DNA from: Xenophilus sp. AP218F
GTDB lineage: Bacteria > Pseudomonadota > Gammaproteobacteria > Burkholderiales > Chromobacteriaceae
Length of the DNA stretch: 64,000 nt
Assembly (NCBI GenBank): GCA_002213445.1
Contig: NJIE01000033.1
Coordinates: 1 to 64,000 of the forward strand
Direction of reading: 5' to 3'
Position numbers and translations under genes: made by a program. The notes beneath the pieces were generated by a model. The model worked only from the letters and a program-made list of their open reading frames with translations. It searched no databases and was not told the origin of the DNA. Shown piece by piece: positions 35,604 through 45,330 of the stretch (position 1 is the stretch's first letter; each line of letters begins with the position of its first letter).

Positions 35604-36046
35604 CTATTCTCCTGCGAACCGCGGCGTCGGCCCGGCCTCGGCCGCATGGTTCTTGGTCGGATCGGCGCGCCCAATCTGACGGCCGGCTCGGGATTATCCA
35701 CCCTAATCAGATTGTACGACGCCAAACCGATTCAGACACCCCGCCCTGAAGCAGGTTGCCGCCTAGGCCAAAGTGACTAGGGGCGGTGGGCGTGTGCCGC
35801 GCAACCACGCCGTGGCGTATTTTGATAGCGACGGTTCGCTTGATTCATTTAACACAAATACTTACACATAAAATTACAAAATATATAAAGTAATCACAAT
35901 TCTCGCTCCCATACTGGCCGCTCCAATCGTATCCGGATTGGATGCCGAGCCAGCCCCTTGCAGGCCGGGCTGGCCGTCACGGGCTATGCGCTCGTTCCGG
36001 CCGCGTAGCCATCGCGTTCGCCCCAACCACAGCAAGGGAGGAAGAA
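35604..36046. other. Divergent intergenic region, moaA and S53 protease
   Basis: No gene is seen in these 443 bases. An AT-rich tract at about 35838-35910 probably holds the protease promoter (rightward). TTGATTCATTTAAC near 35839 has one FNR-type half-site but no matching second half. AAGGGAGGAAG just before 36047 is the protease ribosome-binding site. Confidence 0.45.
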
Positions 36047-37975
36047 ATGGCGAATCGATTCAAGAGGAAAGCAGCGACGGCGGCCATCGCCGCCACGGTC
36101 TCCGCCACCGCGCTGGCCGCGTCGCCAGCGCTGGACCTGGGCAAGATAGACCAGGCGGCGCCGGCCCCAACCCTGACCGTCACCGTCGCGCTGCCCTTGC
36201 GCGACCGCAACGCGGCCACCCGCTACCTGACCGAGCTCCACACCAGCGGCAGCCCCCATTATCACAAGTTCCTCACCCCCGCCGAGTTTCGCGGCCGCTT
36301 TGGCCCGGACGAAGCGGCCGTGGCCGCAATCAGCGGCCGCCTGACGGCCGCGGGGCTGGTTGTTGCCCGCCGCGGCAGCGTCCTGCTTCAGGTTAGCGGA
36401 CCGGCGGCCAGCGTGCAGCGCGCATTCGGCGCGGAATTGCACCTGTTCCAGGCCCGCGACAGTCAGAGCGGCGGCGTCAGCCGCTTCATGGCCCCGGCCA
36501 AAACCAGTCAGCCCGCGGTAGACCTCAGCGGCGTGCAGGCGGTGATCGGCCTGGACAGCCGGCCGCGCTTCCGGCCGCATGTCAGCAAACAACCCTCCCA
36601 GCTGGCCCGGGCCCTGGTCAGGGCCAGCGGCGCGAGCGGCGGCAACGCCCCCGGCAAGTGGACGGTAACCGACCTTGCCCGCTACTACAATGTCGCGCCG
36701 CTATACGACAAGGGCATCAACGGCAAGGGCGCCACCATCGGCATCGTCACCCTGGCCGCCTTCACCCCCGCCGACGCCTTCCGGTACTGGAACCAGCTGG
36801 GTCTGAAAACCAATCCCGACCGCCTGACCGTGGTCAACGTCGACGGCGGCCCCGGCGCGCCCAGCGACGACAGCCAATCCGTGGAAACCACGCTGGACGT
36901 GGAGCAGTCCGGCGGCCTGGCCCCCGGCGCCAAGATGATCGTCTACCAGGCCCCCAACACCACCCAGGGCTTTGTCGACGCCTTCGCCCAGGCCATCGAG
37001 AACAACGCGGCCGATGCCGTTTCGACCAGTTGGGGCTCCTGGGAATGGGGTGACCTGCAAACCGCCGCCAACGACCCGGTCAGCGGCGGCAGCGCCAACG
37101 TGCTGCAGACCTATCACGACCTGTTCCTGCAGGCCGCGATGCAAGGCCAGAGCCTGTTCGCCGCCGCCGGCGACGCAGGCGCTTACGACGTGAACGCTCA
37201 GACCGAAGATCCCAAGGACGGCTACCACCCGCCCAAGTTCAGCAAGGTGTTGTCGGTGGACAGCCCGGCCAGCCAGCAATTCATCACCGCTGCCGGCGGC
37301 ACCACCCTCGCCGCCTCGCTGACCTTCAAGATCAAGGGCGAGCCGTACATGGTCACCGTGCCCGCCGAGCGCGCCTGGGGCGAGGACTACCTGACCGGCC
37401 TGTGCAAGAAACTGGGGCTGGACCCCGTGTCTTGCAACTGGCCTAACGGCGGCGGCGGCGGCGTCAGCGGCTTCATCCCGCGTCCGTTCTACCAGTCGTG
37501 GCTGCCCGGCATGCAGAACACCCAGCCTGGCCAGCATCTGGTGGACAACAGCCAGACCCCGCCGCAAGTGATTGCCGCCCTGCCGGCGAGCTACCCTGGC
37601 CGCAACGTGCCCGACATCTCGATGAACGCCGATCCGCAAACCGGCTACGTGGTGTACTACACCTCGGACAAGACGGGCTTCTCGGTGCTCGACGGCGAGG
37701 GCGGCACCAGCTTCGTCGCGCCGCAGCTGGCCGGCATCGCCGCGCTGCTGAACCAGTCGCAAGGCAGCCGCCTCGGCTTGTTGAATTTCGCGCTCTACGG
37801 CATGGCCAGCACCGGCTACGCCTACACCGGCTTTGGAGGCATCGGCGCGCCGCTGCGCGACATCCGGGTAGGCAACAACTGGTTCTACGCCAGCCGCGCA
37901 GGCTACGACCAGGCCACCGGCCTTGGCGTGCCCGATGTGGCCAATCTGGCCGCCGCCCTCAAGCGCTGGTTCTAG
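36047..37975 (+). CDS. Secreted S53 (sedolisin/kumamolisin) serine-carboxyl protease
   Basis: The 642-residue product has a signal peptide (to about residue 25), a pro-kumamolisin activation domain (about 40-180: TSGSPHYHKFLTPAEFRGRFGP, VQRAFGAELH) and an S53 catalytic domain. Catalytic residues are Glu280 and Asp284 in SVETTLDVEQ and Ser555 in GGTSFVAP. The calcium-site region is near the C-terminus (ATGLGVPDV). The family usually acts at acid pH after self-cleavage of the propeptide. Confidence 0.92.
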   Translation: MANRFKRKAATAAIAATVSATALAASPALDLGKIDQAAPAPTLTVTVALPLRDRNAATRYLTELHTSGSPHYHKFLTPAEFRGRFGPDEAAVAAISGRLTAAGLVVARRGSVLLQVSGPAASVQRAFGAELHLFQARDSQSGGVSRFMAPAKTSQPAVDLSGVQAVIGLDSRPRFRPHVSKQPSQLARALVRASGASGGNAPGKWTVTDLARYYNVAPLYDKGINGKGATIGIVTLAAFTPADAFRYWNQLGLKTNPDRLTVVNVDGGPGAPSDDSQSVETTLDVEQSGGLAPGAKMIVYQAPNTTQGFVDAFAQAIENNAADAVSTSWGSWEWGDLQTAANDPVSGGSANVLQTYHDLFLQAAMQGQSLFAAAGDAGAYDVNAQTEDPKDGYHPPKFSKVLSVDSPASQQFITAAGGTTLAASLTFKIKGEPYMVTVPAERAWGEDYLTGLCKKLGLDPVSCNWPNGGGGGVSGFIPRPFYQSWLPGMQNTQPGQHLVDNSQTPPQVIAALPASYPGRNVPDISMNADPQTGYVVYYTSDKTGFSVLDGEGGTSFVAPQLAGIAALLNQSQGSRLGLLNFALYGMASTGYAYTGFGGIGAPLRDIRVGNNWFYASRAGYDQATGLGVPDVANLAAALKRWF

Positions 37976-37988
37976 GCCGGCGTCAGGC

Positions 37989-38026
37989 AAAAAAACACCC
38001 CTTGGCTAGCGGCCGAGGGGTGTTTT
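37989..38026. terminator. Bidirectional terminator between converging genes
   Basis: ACACCCCTTGGC pairs with GCCGAGGGGTGT, flanked by an A-tract on the left and TTTT on the right. It can serve the S53 protease and the pilus operon. Confidence 0.85.
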
Positions 38027-38041
38027 CCAGCGCGGCGGGTC

Positions 38042-39826
38042 TCATCGCCGCTCGAGATCGGGGGTCATGTCCACGCCGAACCTTTCCGCTTTGTCTGGAA
38101 AATGAAACTCGCCCACCACGCGCCCGGCCGCCCGTCCGCCAGGGTTCGAAACCGTCGGCACGAACAACTCGATGACGCTGCCCGCGGCCAGATCCGCATA
38201 GTCCAGCCCTGCTTCAGGCCTCTTCCACGGGCCTCCCCGCACCCGAATCAGCGCCTCGCGCCGCCAAGCCGGCGGCAACACTACCAGCAGCCTCACGACG
38301 GAAGGATCCGCCAGCCTTCCGGACAACAGGTAATGCCTCAACGGGTAAACGCTGCCCGCCACGCCGCCTGCCGTCATCGGTTGCGGCCGCGCCGCTGAAG
38401 GAAACAGGGATAACGACGCCTGCAAGCTGGCGTGGGCGCGGTAAGTTGTCACCCGGCCATCGTGCATCAGCGCGCTGACGCTCAACTCCGGAACGGGTCG
38501 GCCATGCGCCAGATCATCGACGAAAGCCGGAGAAAGGAGCGGATTCACGAACCCGGAACCGCGAAAATCCAACTGTCGCGTCTTGCCGCGGCCATCGGTC
38601 ACGCCGTCGAAGTAAGCGCGCGGCAGGAAGGAAACGATTCGGTCCACCTCCGCGATGCAAGGCCCTCCATCCCGAAACAAGCGCCACACCGGCCGCCCCG
38701 CGCCCCCAAGCCAGCGTCCTTCGGCACGCCCCGGGGAGGAGACGGTAGCGACATAGCGCTGCCGGGTCGCGTGGTCATTCAACAGCATCAGGCCAAAATC
38801 GTCGGTTCTCGCCAGCCGCGCGCCGGAAGGTCCAGCCTCCGGGGACACGTGGAACCGGTCGCCCAGCTCCTTTCTCGACGCCGAATAGAAAACCAGATCA
38901 AACTGCCTGCCCGCATGGCGATAGTTTTGGGACGCCCTGCGCCTTGCGTCGTCGTCGACGAATACTTCCACGCTGCGGGCGGCCATCAGCTCTTTCAGCG
39001 GCGCCTCCGCTCCTTGTCGACGCCACTCGCCTCCCGCCCGGAACCAGCCGCGGACGCCCACGCTTCTGGGCCGCACCGTAAAACGCGCGTCATCCAGGCT
39101 GACCGCGGCGCGCCTGGCCGCCACCGCTCTCACCAGACAGATGCGGCCATCCTGCTGATTGAGCCGCGCCGGGCGACACGCTGGCGCGGCAGGCGAAGAC
39201 AACCGGACCTCGGCGGCCTTGGACACCCTGGCGCGCCGGGTCTGCTCGCCGCCGGGCGCCGAGCGGACAATGGCAAAATCCACCGGATGCCCGATGGGCA
39301 GGCGCCGCAGTTTTTCCGGAAAATCATCCGCAAACACCGGGTTGGTCTTATCGGCATCCGCCAGATCGCCGAACCTGGCCACGCCCTGGCAGCTGTATTT
39401 GCCTGCCAGGCCCTGGAACCAGGCCGACGGGCTGACCTTCAAGATAGCGCCGGCGGGCGCGTCGCCGCCCTGACGCCAGACGAAGGGGCTGCTTACCTTG
39501 CCGCCGGAAAAACCGAAGATGGACTCGCCGGACATGGCCCCGTCCTTCCGCGGCAGGGTTGCCAGCGTCGTCACATACGCGGAACCCGAGGCGCGGTCAT
39601 CAACCAGCAACAGGTCGATCCGGCTGGCCAAATCCGGCGCGCGCGCGGCGAAAACGGGCGGCGCGCACGCCAGCCAAACCGACAGCGCCCACCCCACGGC
39701 AAACGCAGGCGCGGCAAGGCCGCGCCGAGCCAGACGGGAAAACCCGCGCATCGCTCCCCATCCCGGCTTGCGGCCGCCCTGGCCGCAGAGCCATGCGTTT
39801 TGGCCCGCCCGCCCGCGCTTCCTCAT
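38042..39826 (-). CDS. Second EcpD-like protein with two tip-adhesin units
   Basis: The 594-residue product starts at an ATG overlapping the ecpE stop (ATGA); an ATG at 39751 gives a neater signal peptide (MRGFSRLARRG...) and is the alternative. Unit 1 (about 69-325) has LLLVDDRASGSAYVTTL, TNPVF, a cysteine pair C217-x12-C230 and the Trp/EVFV/FYSAS tail. Unit 2 (about 342-560) has LMLLNDHATRQRYVAT and FVNPLLS but no cysteine pair. Both match the units of the large EcpD. It lacks the C-terminal pilin-like domain, so it may be an alternative tip protein or a surface adhesin. Confidence 0.72.
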   Translation of the reverse strand: MRKRGRAGQNAWLCGQGGRKPGWGAMRGFSRLARRGLAAPAFAVGWALSVWLACAPPVFAARAPDLASRIDLLLVDDRASGSAYVTTLATLPRKDGAMSGESIFGFSGGKVSSPFVWRQGGDAPAGAILKVSPSAWFQGLAGKYSCQGVARFGDLADADKTNPVFADDFPEKLRRLPIGHPVDFAIVRSAPGGEQTRRARVSKAAEVRLSSPAAPACRPARLNQQDGRICLVRAVAARRAAVSLDDARFTVRPRSVGVRGWFRAGGEWRRQGAEAPLKELMAARSVEVFVDDDARRRASQNYRHAGRQFDLVFYSASRKELGDRFHVSPEAGPSGARLARTDDFGLMLLNDHATRQRYVATVSSPGRAEGRWLGGAGRPVWRLFRDGGPCIAEVDRIVSFLPRAYFDGVTDGRGKTRQLDFRGSGFVNPLLSPAFVDDLAHGRPVPELSVSALMHDGRVTTYRAHASLQASLSLFPSAARPQPMTAGGVAGSVYPLRHYLLSGRLADPSVVRLLVVLPPAWRREALIRVRGGPWKRPEAGLDYADLAAGSVIELFVPTVSNPGGRAAGRVVGEFHFPDKAERFGVDMTPDLERR

Positions 39827-40461
39827 GGCCTGGTTGCCGGCTTGTCCATGTCCGCGCAACGATCCAGCAGCGTCGTCACCTTGTCGATGAAGCCCAGGCT
39901 GACCTGGCTGCCCGATCCCGGCGTCGGCAGCCGAAAAGATTGCCCTGGCCCCAGCAGGCGAGTGGGACCCTCGGTTTTGCCACAGTCCTCGTCCATCATC
40001 ACCATCACGAAAGCATTGCTCTCGTTGCGCAGTTCCGCGCCGTCGAAATGATATTTCAGCGCGGGTTTGGCCGGGCGGACGAACAGCCTGCTGGTCAGTT
40101 CCAGCGCATAGGAAATTTGCTGACGGGGCGACTGCTCCCCTACCCGGATGACAAAGTAGCGCTCGTTTTCCGGTTTCGGGCCGGCATAGCTCACGGCCAC
40201 TCCGCGCCGCTGACCGGGGCCGAGCGTAAAGCGGGCCGGCTCCAGCTTCACCGCCGGACTGGAAGGCGCAATGACTCGCACCCGCCCATCCGGAAATGTG
40301 GTTTCGTCCACCGACAGAACATAGGTTTGCGGCTGCGCCCCATCATTTTTCACCATCAGCTGGACTTGCTGCCGCTGCGGCGGCAAATCCAGCAGGGGCG
40401 TCACCGCCGTGGCTTGCGCCAACGGCGCCAGCAGCAAGCCGGCCGCCAGATAATTCCACAT
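39823..40461 (-). CDS. ecpE: EcpE-like second periplasmic chaperone
   Basis: The 212-residue protein has a signal peptide (MWNYLAAGLLLAPLAQA) and two Ig-like domains of pilus chaperone form (LPPQRQQVQLMVKNDGAQPQTYVLSVDE, ARFTLGPGQRRGVAVSYAG, ERYFVIRVGE). In the E. coli ecp operon EcpE follows the tip gene, as here. A strong AAGGAGGTGG precedes the ATG. Likely dedicated to folding the large tip protein. Confidence 0.8.
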   Translation of the reverse strand: MWNYLAAGLLLAPLAQATAVTPLLDLPPQRQQVQLMVKNDGAQPQTYVLSVDETTFPDGRVRVIAPSSPAVKLEPARFTLGPGQRRGVAVSYAGPKPENERYFVIRVGEQSPRQQISYALELTSRLFVRPAKPALKYHFDGAELRNESNAFVMVMMDEDCGKTEGPTRLLGPGQSFRLPTPGSGSQVSLGFIDKVTTLLDRCADMDKPATRP

Positions 40462-40477
40462 ACCACCTCCTTGGCGA

Positions 40478-40502
40478 GCCGGCGGGGCAGCGCCCCGCCG
40501 GC
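40478..40502 (-). other. Intercistronic hairpin between ecpD and ecpE
   Basis: A perfect GC-rich inverted repeat (GCCGGCGGGGC / GCCCCGCCGGC) with no T-tract follows the ecpD stop by six bases. It may protect mRNA or partly slow transcription rather than end it. Confidence 0.55.
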
Positions 40503-40507
40503 TACTA

Positions 40508-43500
40508 TCACTTCAGTTGCAGATCCAGCGTCAGCTTGCCATTCATCTTGGCATCCCCAGACCACGGCTGGCCGCTAGCGTATTCTGAAACCGGATCGCT
40601 CATCACTACCGTTGCCTGGATATCCGTCGTATACGCATTTGGCCCATCAGGCGTCCAGCCTGCCGGATCGCTCAAGGACAACTCGCTCAGGCTGGCGCAG
40701 TTGATCTCCTGAGGAGTTCCAACGCCAAGCTCCTGCAACTTGAACGGCACGGCAACCTTTCTGCTGTTCGACACGGTTTTAAAGGCGCAATAGGTGTGGC
40801 TGTCTACCACATGGCTGTCGATATCGCTGACCTTGACCTTGACCTGCGCCGCGCGCACCAAACGGCTAGCCAGGTACTGCCCGCTCTCCTTCTTGGCTAC
40901 AGGCGCGTAATTGGAAAGCTTCACCCCGTACTTCAACGCCACGTCCGGCTTGCCCTGGCCAAACTCGCCACTCTGCCTCCCCGCTTCATAGCTAAAGCTG
41001 ATTTCCGGTTGCAGCACCGGGGCGATGTTCACCCTTCCGGATATCGAACTCGCATCCGTGGGCGAATCGGCCTTGGCGCGGATATCAAAGTATTTCAGCT
41101 CCACATCCCCGATATCCTTCGTCAGCAGTTTGAAAGAGAAATGATCCGTAGAAGCCACTCTCACAACTCCACCTGCGACGATATCTACCGTGCCTGTCGC
41201 GCCTTGCAAATCGTAAGCATTCGGGATGGTCAAATTGCCCGCTCCTGCCGTGCCCGCATACAACTTGAGATAAACATCCTGCCCGCCGCTCAGGGCTGGC
41301 TTGTCCAGATAGACATCCAGCTTCACCTCGGCCCCGGCGGTAACCGGGTCGGGAGACGCGGTTATCTGTCTCACCTGCGCAGGCGCATTGGGAAGAATGG
41401 CCACACGCGCCTCCTTCATGGCTGGCGGATTGATCATCCTGCCGGCATTCGCCAGCATCAAGAACTCCTCCCGGCTCGTGTCGGCATCTTGTGCCGTCTG
41501 CACCGTAAAGGTGAAGGAATCGAACCCCTCCTTGACCGTTACGTAACTGCCAAGGTCGGTAAGATCCGCAATGCTGCCGCTGGCGCTGCTGGAAAGATCG
41601 TGCAATGCGCGGTCGGTCAAGTCATAGATGGTGGCGCTATCAGGCTTGAAATTCACCCACACATCCTGCCCCCCCGCCAGCGCGGCTTTATCCAGTTGCA
41701 CCTTGAACTGGGCCTTGTTGCCAGCCAGCACTTCGCCGCCAACCGGATCGATAACCGTAATCGAGGTTACAACCGGCGGCACGACCTTGGGCAGAATTTC
41801 CACCTTTGCGGCAGGCGCGCCCAGATCATCACTCGTCCCCTCCTTGGCGCGGATATCAAATGTTTCGACGATCTGCTCATCATCCGCTTTGGTCGCGATA
41901 TCGAAGGTAAAGCTATCTTCATTTTCCAGCATGGCAACCACGCCACCAGTCGCCAGATTGCTTACCGGATTGCTGGCTCCACTCAGACTCAACATTCCCG
42001 GGTTGTCCAGGTCGTTGATATCCGCGCTGCCCTTGCCGTCAAATTTCACGTATATCGATTGATTCAGCAATGCAGGACGATCCAGCTGAACGGTGACCGT
42101 CGTCGTTTCCCCTGCCGTGACAGTGCCAGGCTGCGCCGTTACCGACAAAACCTTTGCAGGAATTTGCGGGAAAGGAGGCGCGCCTTCTACATCAGTGTAA
42201 AACCCGCCTCTTTCAAACTCTTGGGCAGCATCAGGCCCTTCAAACAACCAGCTCCGCCCCGGGGTATCCGTGGGCGAAACCTGCGGTATGATTTGCGGAT
42301 ATTTCAACTTGCTTGAATCCCCCGTACTACCTATACGCTTTACCCTTAGTTCAAAGGGTGGCATATACCAAACCACTGTTTCCCATGGCTTCCTTAAAAA
42401 AACTCCACCATTTGCCGAGAGAAAATTGCTTTTAAAGTAAAAAGTGAAAACAAAGTCCGCGTTTCCAGAAGGAATCGTTCCATCTCCGCTTGCAGGAAAC
42501 GGCTTGGTTTGCACAATAGCATAGGGATCGTTTTGACAACTATAAGTACGGCTATCTTTACTGTCCCAGAACTCAAGTCCATGAGGCCCACCGGCAAATG
42601 TATGGATCACTTTCTCCTGCCCGACGCCAAGCCCAGTCAAATCCAGCACTTCCGGAGGCTTATAATAGCCTTGATTCTCGGCAATATGTGGCGCATAGTT
42701 AGTGCTTCCCGAGCAGCCAAATCTCAATTCCCGAGAGCTCTCGCCTCGCCCCATCCTTATGGAGTAAACCGCAGCATCGCCTCCCAGGCCAGAATGGAAA
42801 ACCAGGCGATAATCATCAGGCCCATAAGCTTTTTTTCCCGCTTGGCTATCTGGCACAAAAATATCAACTTCCCCGCCGGTAGCCAGCGCCTCTAGACGAA
42901 TGGTTTCTTTCGCTTTGTGCCATTCCCCGTTGTGCCCCACCCTCAGTTTTTGCCCCTCGGGAATCCAAGCGCTGACTCTCCCCACGCTGCTGGTTTTCAG
43001 AACATTGCCGCTCACTATGCCAATGCCGCACACCATGCCATTTTCATCCCCTACGCGCGCGGCTTTACACTCTCCGTCTGCTCTTGACTGAAACGACAAA
43101 ACGCCTGCATTTTGCAAAGCCACTTTCTTTATCAATCTCTCGCCTTGGCGCAAAGTCAGATCCAGGCGCAACTCAGCGCCCAATCTCCCCAGGCCACCCT
43201 TCAGTGCGTCAAAACCAGTGGAAGCCAGCTCCAGGCCTTGCCGAGCGGGAGCAGGGTCCTTCGTTTGGGGAAACCAATTTGCGGGTTCGATCTTGTTGAT
43301 GCTTTTCACTTGCAAACCAGGCTTCAGCCACAGTCTGGCCGGCTCCATCCTCGCGCCTGAAGAGCGGCTTCCTTCCAGAAACACATCGCTTGCCGGATTC
43401 AAGGTAGTGACATACTCGGTACCCGCGCTTTTATCTTCGATAAAAATCAGGTCCAGCTTCTGTCGGGTCTCTGCCGCTGGGCTCAGCCGGGTGCTGAAAG

Positions 43501-45232
43501 CCAGGCTGAATCGATCGCCCACCCGCATCGGCGAATAGAACTCCCCCTGCACGGCATACACCTGCGCTTTGGCCTGCTCATCCTGCGGCACGAACAGCTC
43601 CAGCGCCTGGCCGCGGCCAAACTCGGCCAGCTCTACCGGCTCGTTCAGCCTGCGCCAGGTCTGCCCCACCTTGTAACGGGCCTTTTGCTGCAAGAGGTAA
43701 GGCAATTTGGCGCTCAGGCGGAAACGCAACCCGCTGCCCGCCATCGGCTTGCCTGCCACCCGGCGCAACACGCACACCTGGCCAGCCGCGCCGTCCACTT
43801 GTTCCGCGCGACACTGGCCGCCCGCCATCAAGCGCAATTGTCCGGCCTTGGCCACATGCGCGCGGTATTGCACCTTGTCGCCATTGCTGCGCGTGCCTTC
43901 CATGCTCAACTGCTGTTGCTGGCCCAGCGGCATGGCGGCCAAGGCGGCGAAGCCCTGTTCGCTGAATACCGGGTTGATGAAACCGCCATCCTTGCCCGCG
44001 CCAAGGCGGCCATCCGCGTTGGCCAGTCCATTGAAAAAGCCTTCCGGCCGCAGCTTGTCCACCTGCTGAACCGGGTGATAGTCCGGCCGGCTTTGGCGAT
44101 TCACGTACCAGATAGGCTGGTAACCGCCGCGGCCGCGCAATTCGCCATACAGCGATTGCCCTTGGGCGTTGGCTTGCGTGGTGACGTACTGGCGGCCGCT
44201 GGGTTGGTCGTCTATCAATTGCAGGTCGAAACGCGACAGCGCGCGCTGCACTTCGGGCCGCAACACGCCCCCCAGCCTCAAAGCGAAACGGTCGCCCCGA
44301 ATCTGACGGCTGGCCGAATAAAATTTGGCTTCCAGAAGCGCATCCAGGGGTTGCGGCGCGCCAGCCATCTTGTTTTCAGGCGCGGCGAAAAAGACTTCAA
44401 TCGTCTTGGCCCCGGCGAATTCCGCCACGCTGACGTCGCTGCCCATCGGCTTCCAGTCTCGCCCCACGCGAAATCGCCCGTGCTGCACCGCCCCTTTGCC
44501 GCGGACGCTGAAACGCACGTCGCCGGCGCTGATGGCCTGATGCTGACCGCTGACCCGCCGCAGAACGCAGAGCTTGCCCGGCACGCCATCCAGCGTCTCG
44601 TTGCGGCAAGCGCGGCCGCCGGCCGCTTCCAGAATCAACTGCCCGCGCTTGAACACCGTGGCGTGGAATTCGCGCTCGCCCGCCTTAAGGGTTTCATGCA
44701 TCACCAGTTTCTGCTGCCCGCCCATCGGCATGCGCGCAAGCTCTTGCAAGGCGCGATCGCTGAAAACCGGGTTGACGGCTCGATCATCGTCTGCCGGCAC
44801 GCCCAGCACCGCGATCGAATTGCCCGCCTCCGCCGCTACGCCGCGAAACGCCTCAGCCGGTTTGAGTTCGTCCACCCGGACAACCTTGCCATCGGCCTTG
44901 TGCGTGTACCACGCCACCGGGCGGCCCGCGCGCGCGCCGCTGCCGCCATAAATGGCTTGCGGAGGCGAGCCGGCCAGCGCCGCGCCCGCGCTATCCAGCG
45001 TGGTAACGTATTGGCTCTGGCTAACCCTGTCCTCTACCAGCAACACGCCCTGGGTGGACTGGATCTTCTGCTTCACCGGAACGGGAAACGGACGCAAACC
45101 ATCCGAAGGCTTGAATGGTTTGACATGAGGCGGCTGCAATGGCCGCAACTGGCCAGGCACGGGCTCCGCCGAGCCGACGCTGCCGACCGCCATCAATAAC
45201 AAGGCAGGAATGGAGATTTTCTGGTATTTCAT
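40508..45232 (-). CDS. ecpD: Giant EcpD-type pilus tip protein with three adhesin units
   Basis: The 1574-residue secreted product is far longer than E. coli EcpD (about 547). After the signal peptide come three homologous units (about 60-320, 334-580, 592-825), each with an ...[ED]D..S....YVTT start and a C-x12-C pair (209/222, 474/487, 722/735). Next are a unique region (about 830-1020) and three Ig/Calx-beta-like repeats (about 1025-1410, e.g. VTAGETTTVTVQLDRPAL). The C-terminal pilin-like domain has SHTYCAF...INCASLS and alternating strands to LTLDLQLK, matching the end of EcpD. GGGAG precedes the ATG at 45232. Confidence 0.82.
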   Translation of the reverse strand: MKYQKISIPALLLMAVGSVGSAEPVPGQLRPLQPPHVKPFKPSDGLRPFPVPVKQKIQSTQGVLLVEDRVSQSQYVTTLDSAGAALAGSPPQAIYGGSGARAGRPVAWYTHKADGKVVRVDELKPAEAFRGVAAEAGNSIAVLGVPADDDRAVNPVFSDRALQELARMPMGGQQKLVMHETLKAGEREFHATVFKRGQLILEAAGGRACRNETLDGVPGKLCVLRRVSGQHQAISAGDVRFSVRGKGAVQHGRFRVGRDWKPMGSDVSVAEFAGAKTIEVFFAAPENKMAGAPQPLDALLEAKFYSASRQIRGDRFALRLGGVLRPEVQRALSRFDLQLIDDQPSGRQYVTTQANAQGQSLYGELRGRGGYQPIWYVNRQSRPDYHPVQQVDKLRPEGFFNGLANADGRLGAGKDGGFINPVFSEQGFAALAAMPLGQQQQLSMEGTRSNGDKVQYRAHVAKAGQLRLMAGGQCRAEQVDGAAGQVCVLRRVAGKPMAGSGLRFRLSAKLPYLLQQKARYKVGQTWRRLNEPVELAEFGRGQALELFVPQDEQAKAQVYAVQGEFYSPMRVGDRFSLAFSTRLSPAAETRQKLDLIFIEDKSAGTEYVTTLNPASDVFLEGSRSSGARMEPARLWLKPGLQVKSINKIEPANWFPQTKDPAPARQGLELASTGFDALKGGLGRLGAELRLDLTLRQGERLIKKVALQNAGVLSFQSRADGECKAARVGDENGMVCGIGIVSGNVLKTSSVGRVSAWIPEGQKLRVGHNGEWHKAKETIRLEALATGGEVDIFVPDSQAGKKAYGPDDYRLVFHSGLGGDAAVYSIRMGRGESSRELRFGCSGSTNYAPHIAENQGYYKPPEVLDLTGLGVGQEKVIHTFAGGPHGLEFWDSKDSRTYSCQNDPYAIVQTKPFPASGDGTIPSGNADFVFTFYFKSNFLSANGGVFLRKPWETVVWYMPPFELRVKRIGSTGDSSKLKYPQIIPQVSPTDTPGRSWLFEGPDAAQEFERGGFYTDVEGAPPFPQIPAKVLSVTAQPGTVTAGETTTVTVQLDRPALLNQSIYVKFDGKGSADINDLDNPGMLSLSGASNPVSNLATGGVVAMLENEDSFTFDIATKADDEQIVETFDIRAKEGTSDDLGAPAAKVEILPKVVPPVVTSITVIDPVGGEVLAGNKAQFKVQLDKAALAGGQDVWVNFKPDSATIYDLTDRALHDLSSSASGSIADLTDLGSYVTVKEGFDSFTFTVQTAQDADTSREEFLMLANAGRMINPPAMKEARVAILPNAPAQVRQITASPDPVTAGAEVKLDVYLDKPALSGGQDVYLKLYAGTAGAGNLTIPNAYDLQGATGTVDIVAGGVVRVASTDHFSFKLLTKDIGDVELKYFDIRAKADSPTDASSISGRVNIAPVLQPEISFSYEAGRQSGEFGQGKPDVALKYGVKLSNYAPVAKKESGQYLASRLVRAAQVKVKVSDIDSHVVDSHTYCAFKTVSNSRKVAVPFKLQELGVGTPQEINCASLSELSLSDPAGWTPDGPNAYTTDIQATVVMSDPVSEYASGQPWSGDAKMNGKLTLDLQLK

Positions 45233-45272
45233 GGGAACTCCCTGATGTGCGCCGCGTGAGGCGCGCACCGCA

Positions 45273-45298
45273 GCCCTGCCCGAAGCTTCGGGCAGGGC
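45273..45298 (-). other. Intercistronic hairpin between usher and tip genes
   Basis: A perfect 26-base inverted repeat (GCCCTGCCCG / CGGGCAGGGC arms) lies between the usher stop and the ecpD start, without a T-tract. It may adjust tip protein level relative to usher. Confidence 0.6.
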
Positions 45299-45330
45299 CT
45301 GCCGACAGGCATGGTGCTGCCGTGCGGTTT

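Noticed and set aside
35604-36046. Moco riboswitch or FNR box before moaA
   Set aside because: No conserved Moco aptamer layout could be traced, and only a TTGAT half-site is present with no symmetric partner.
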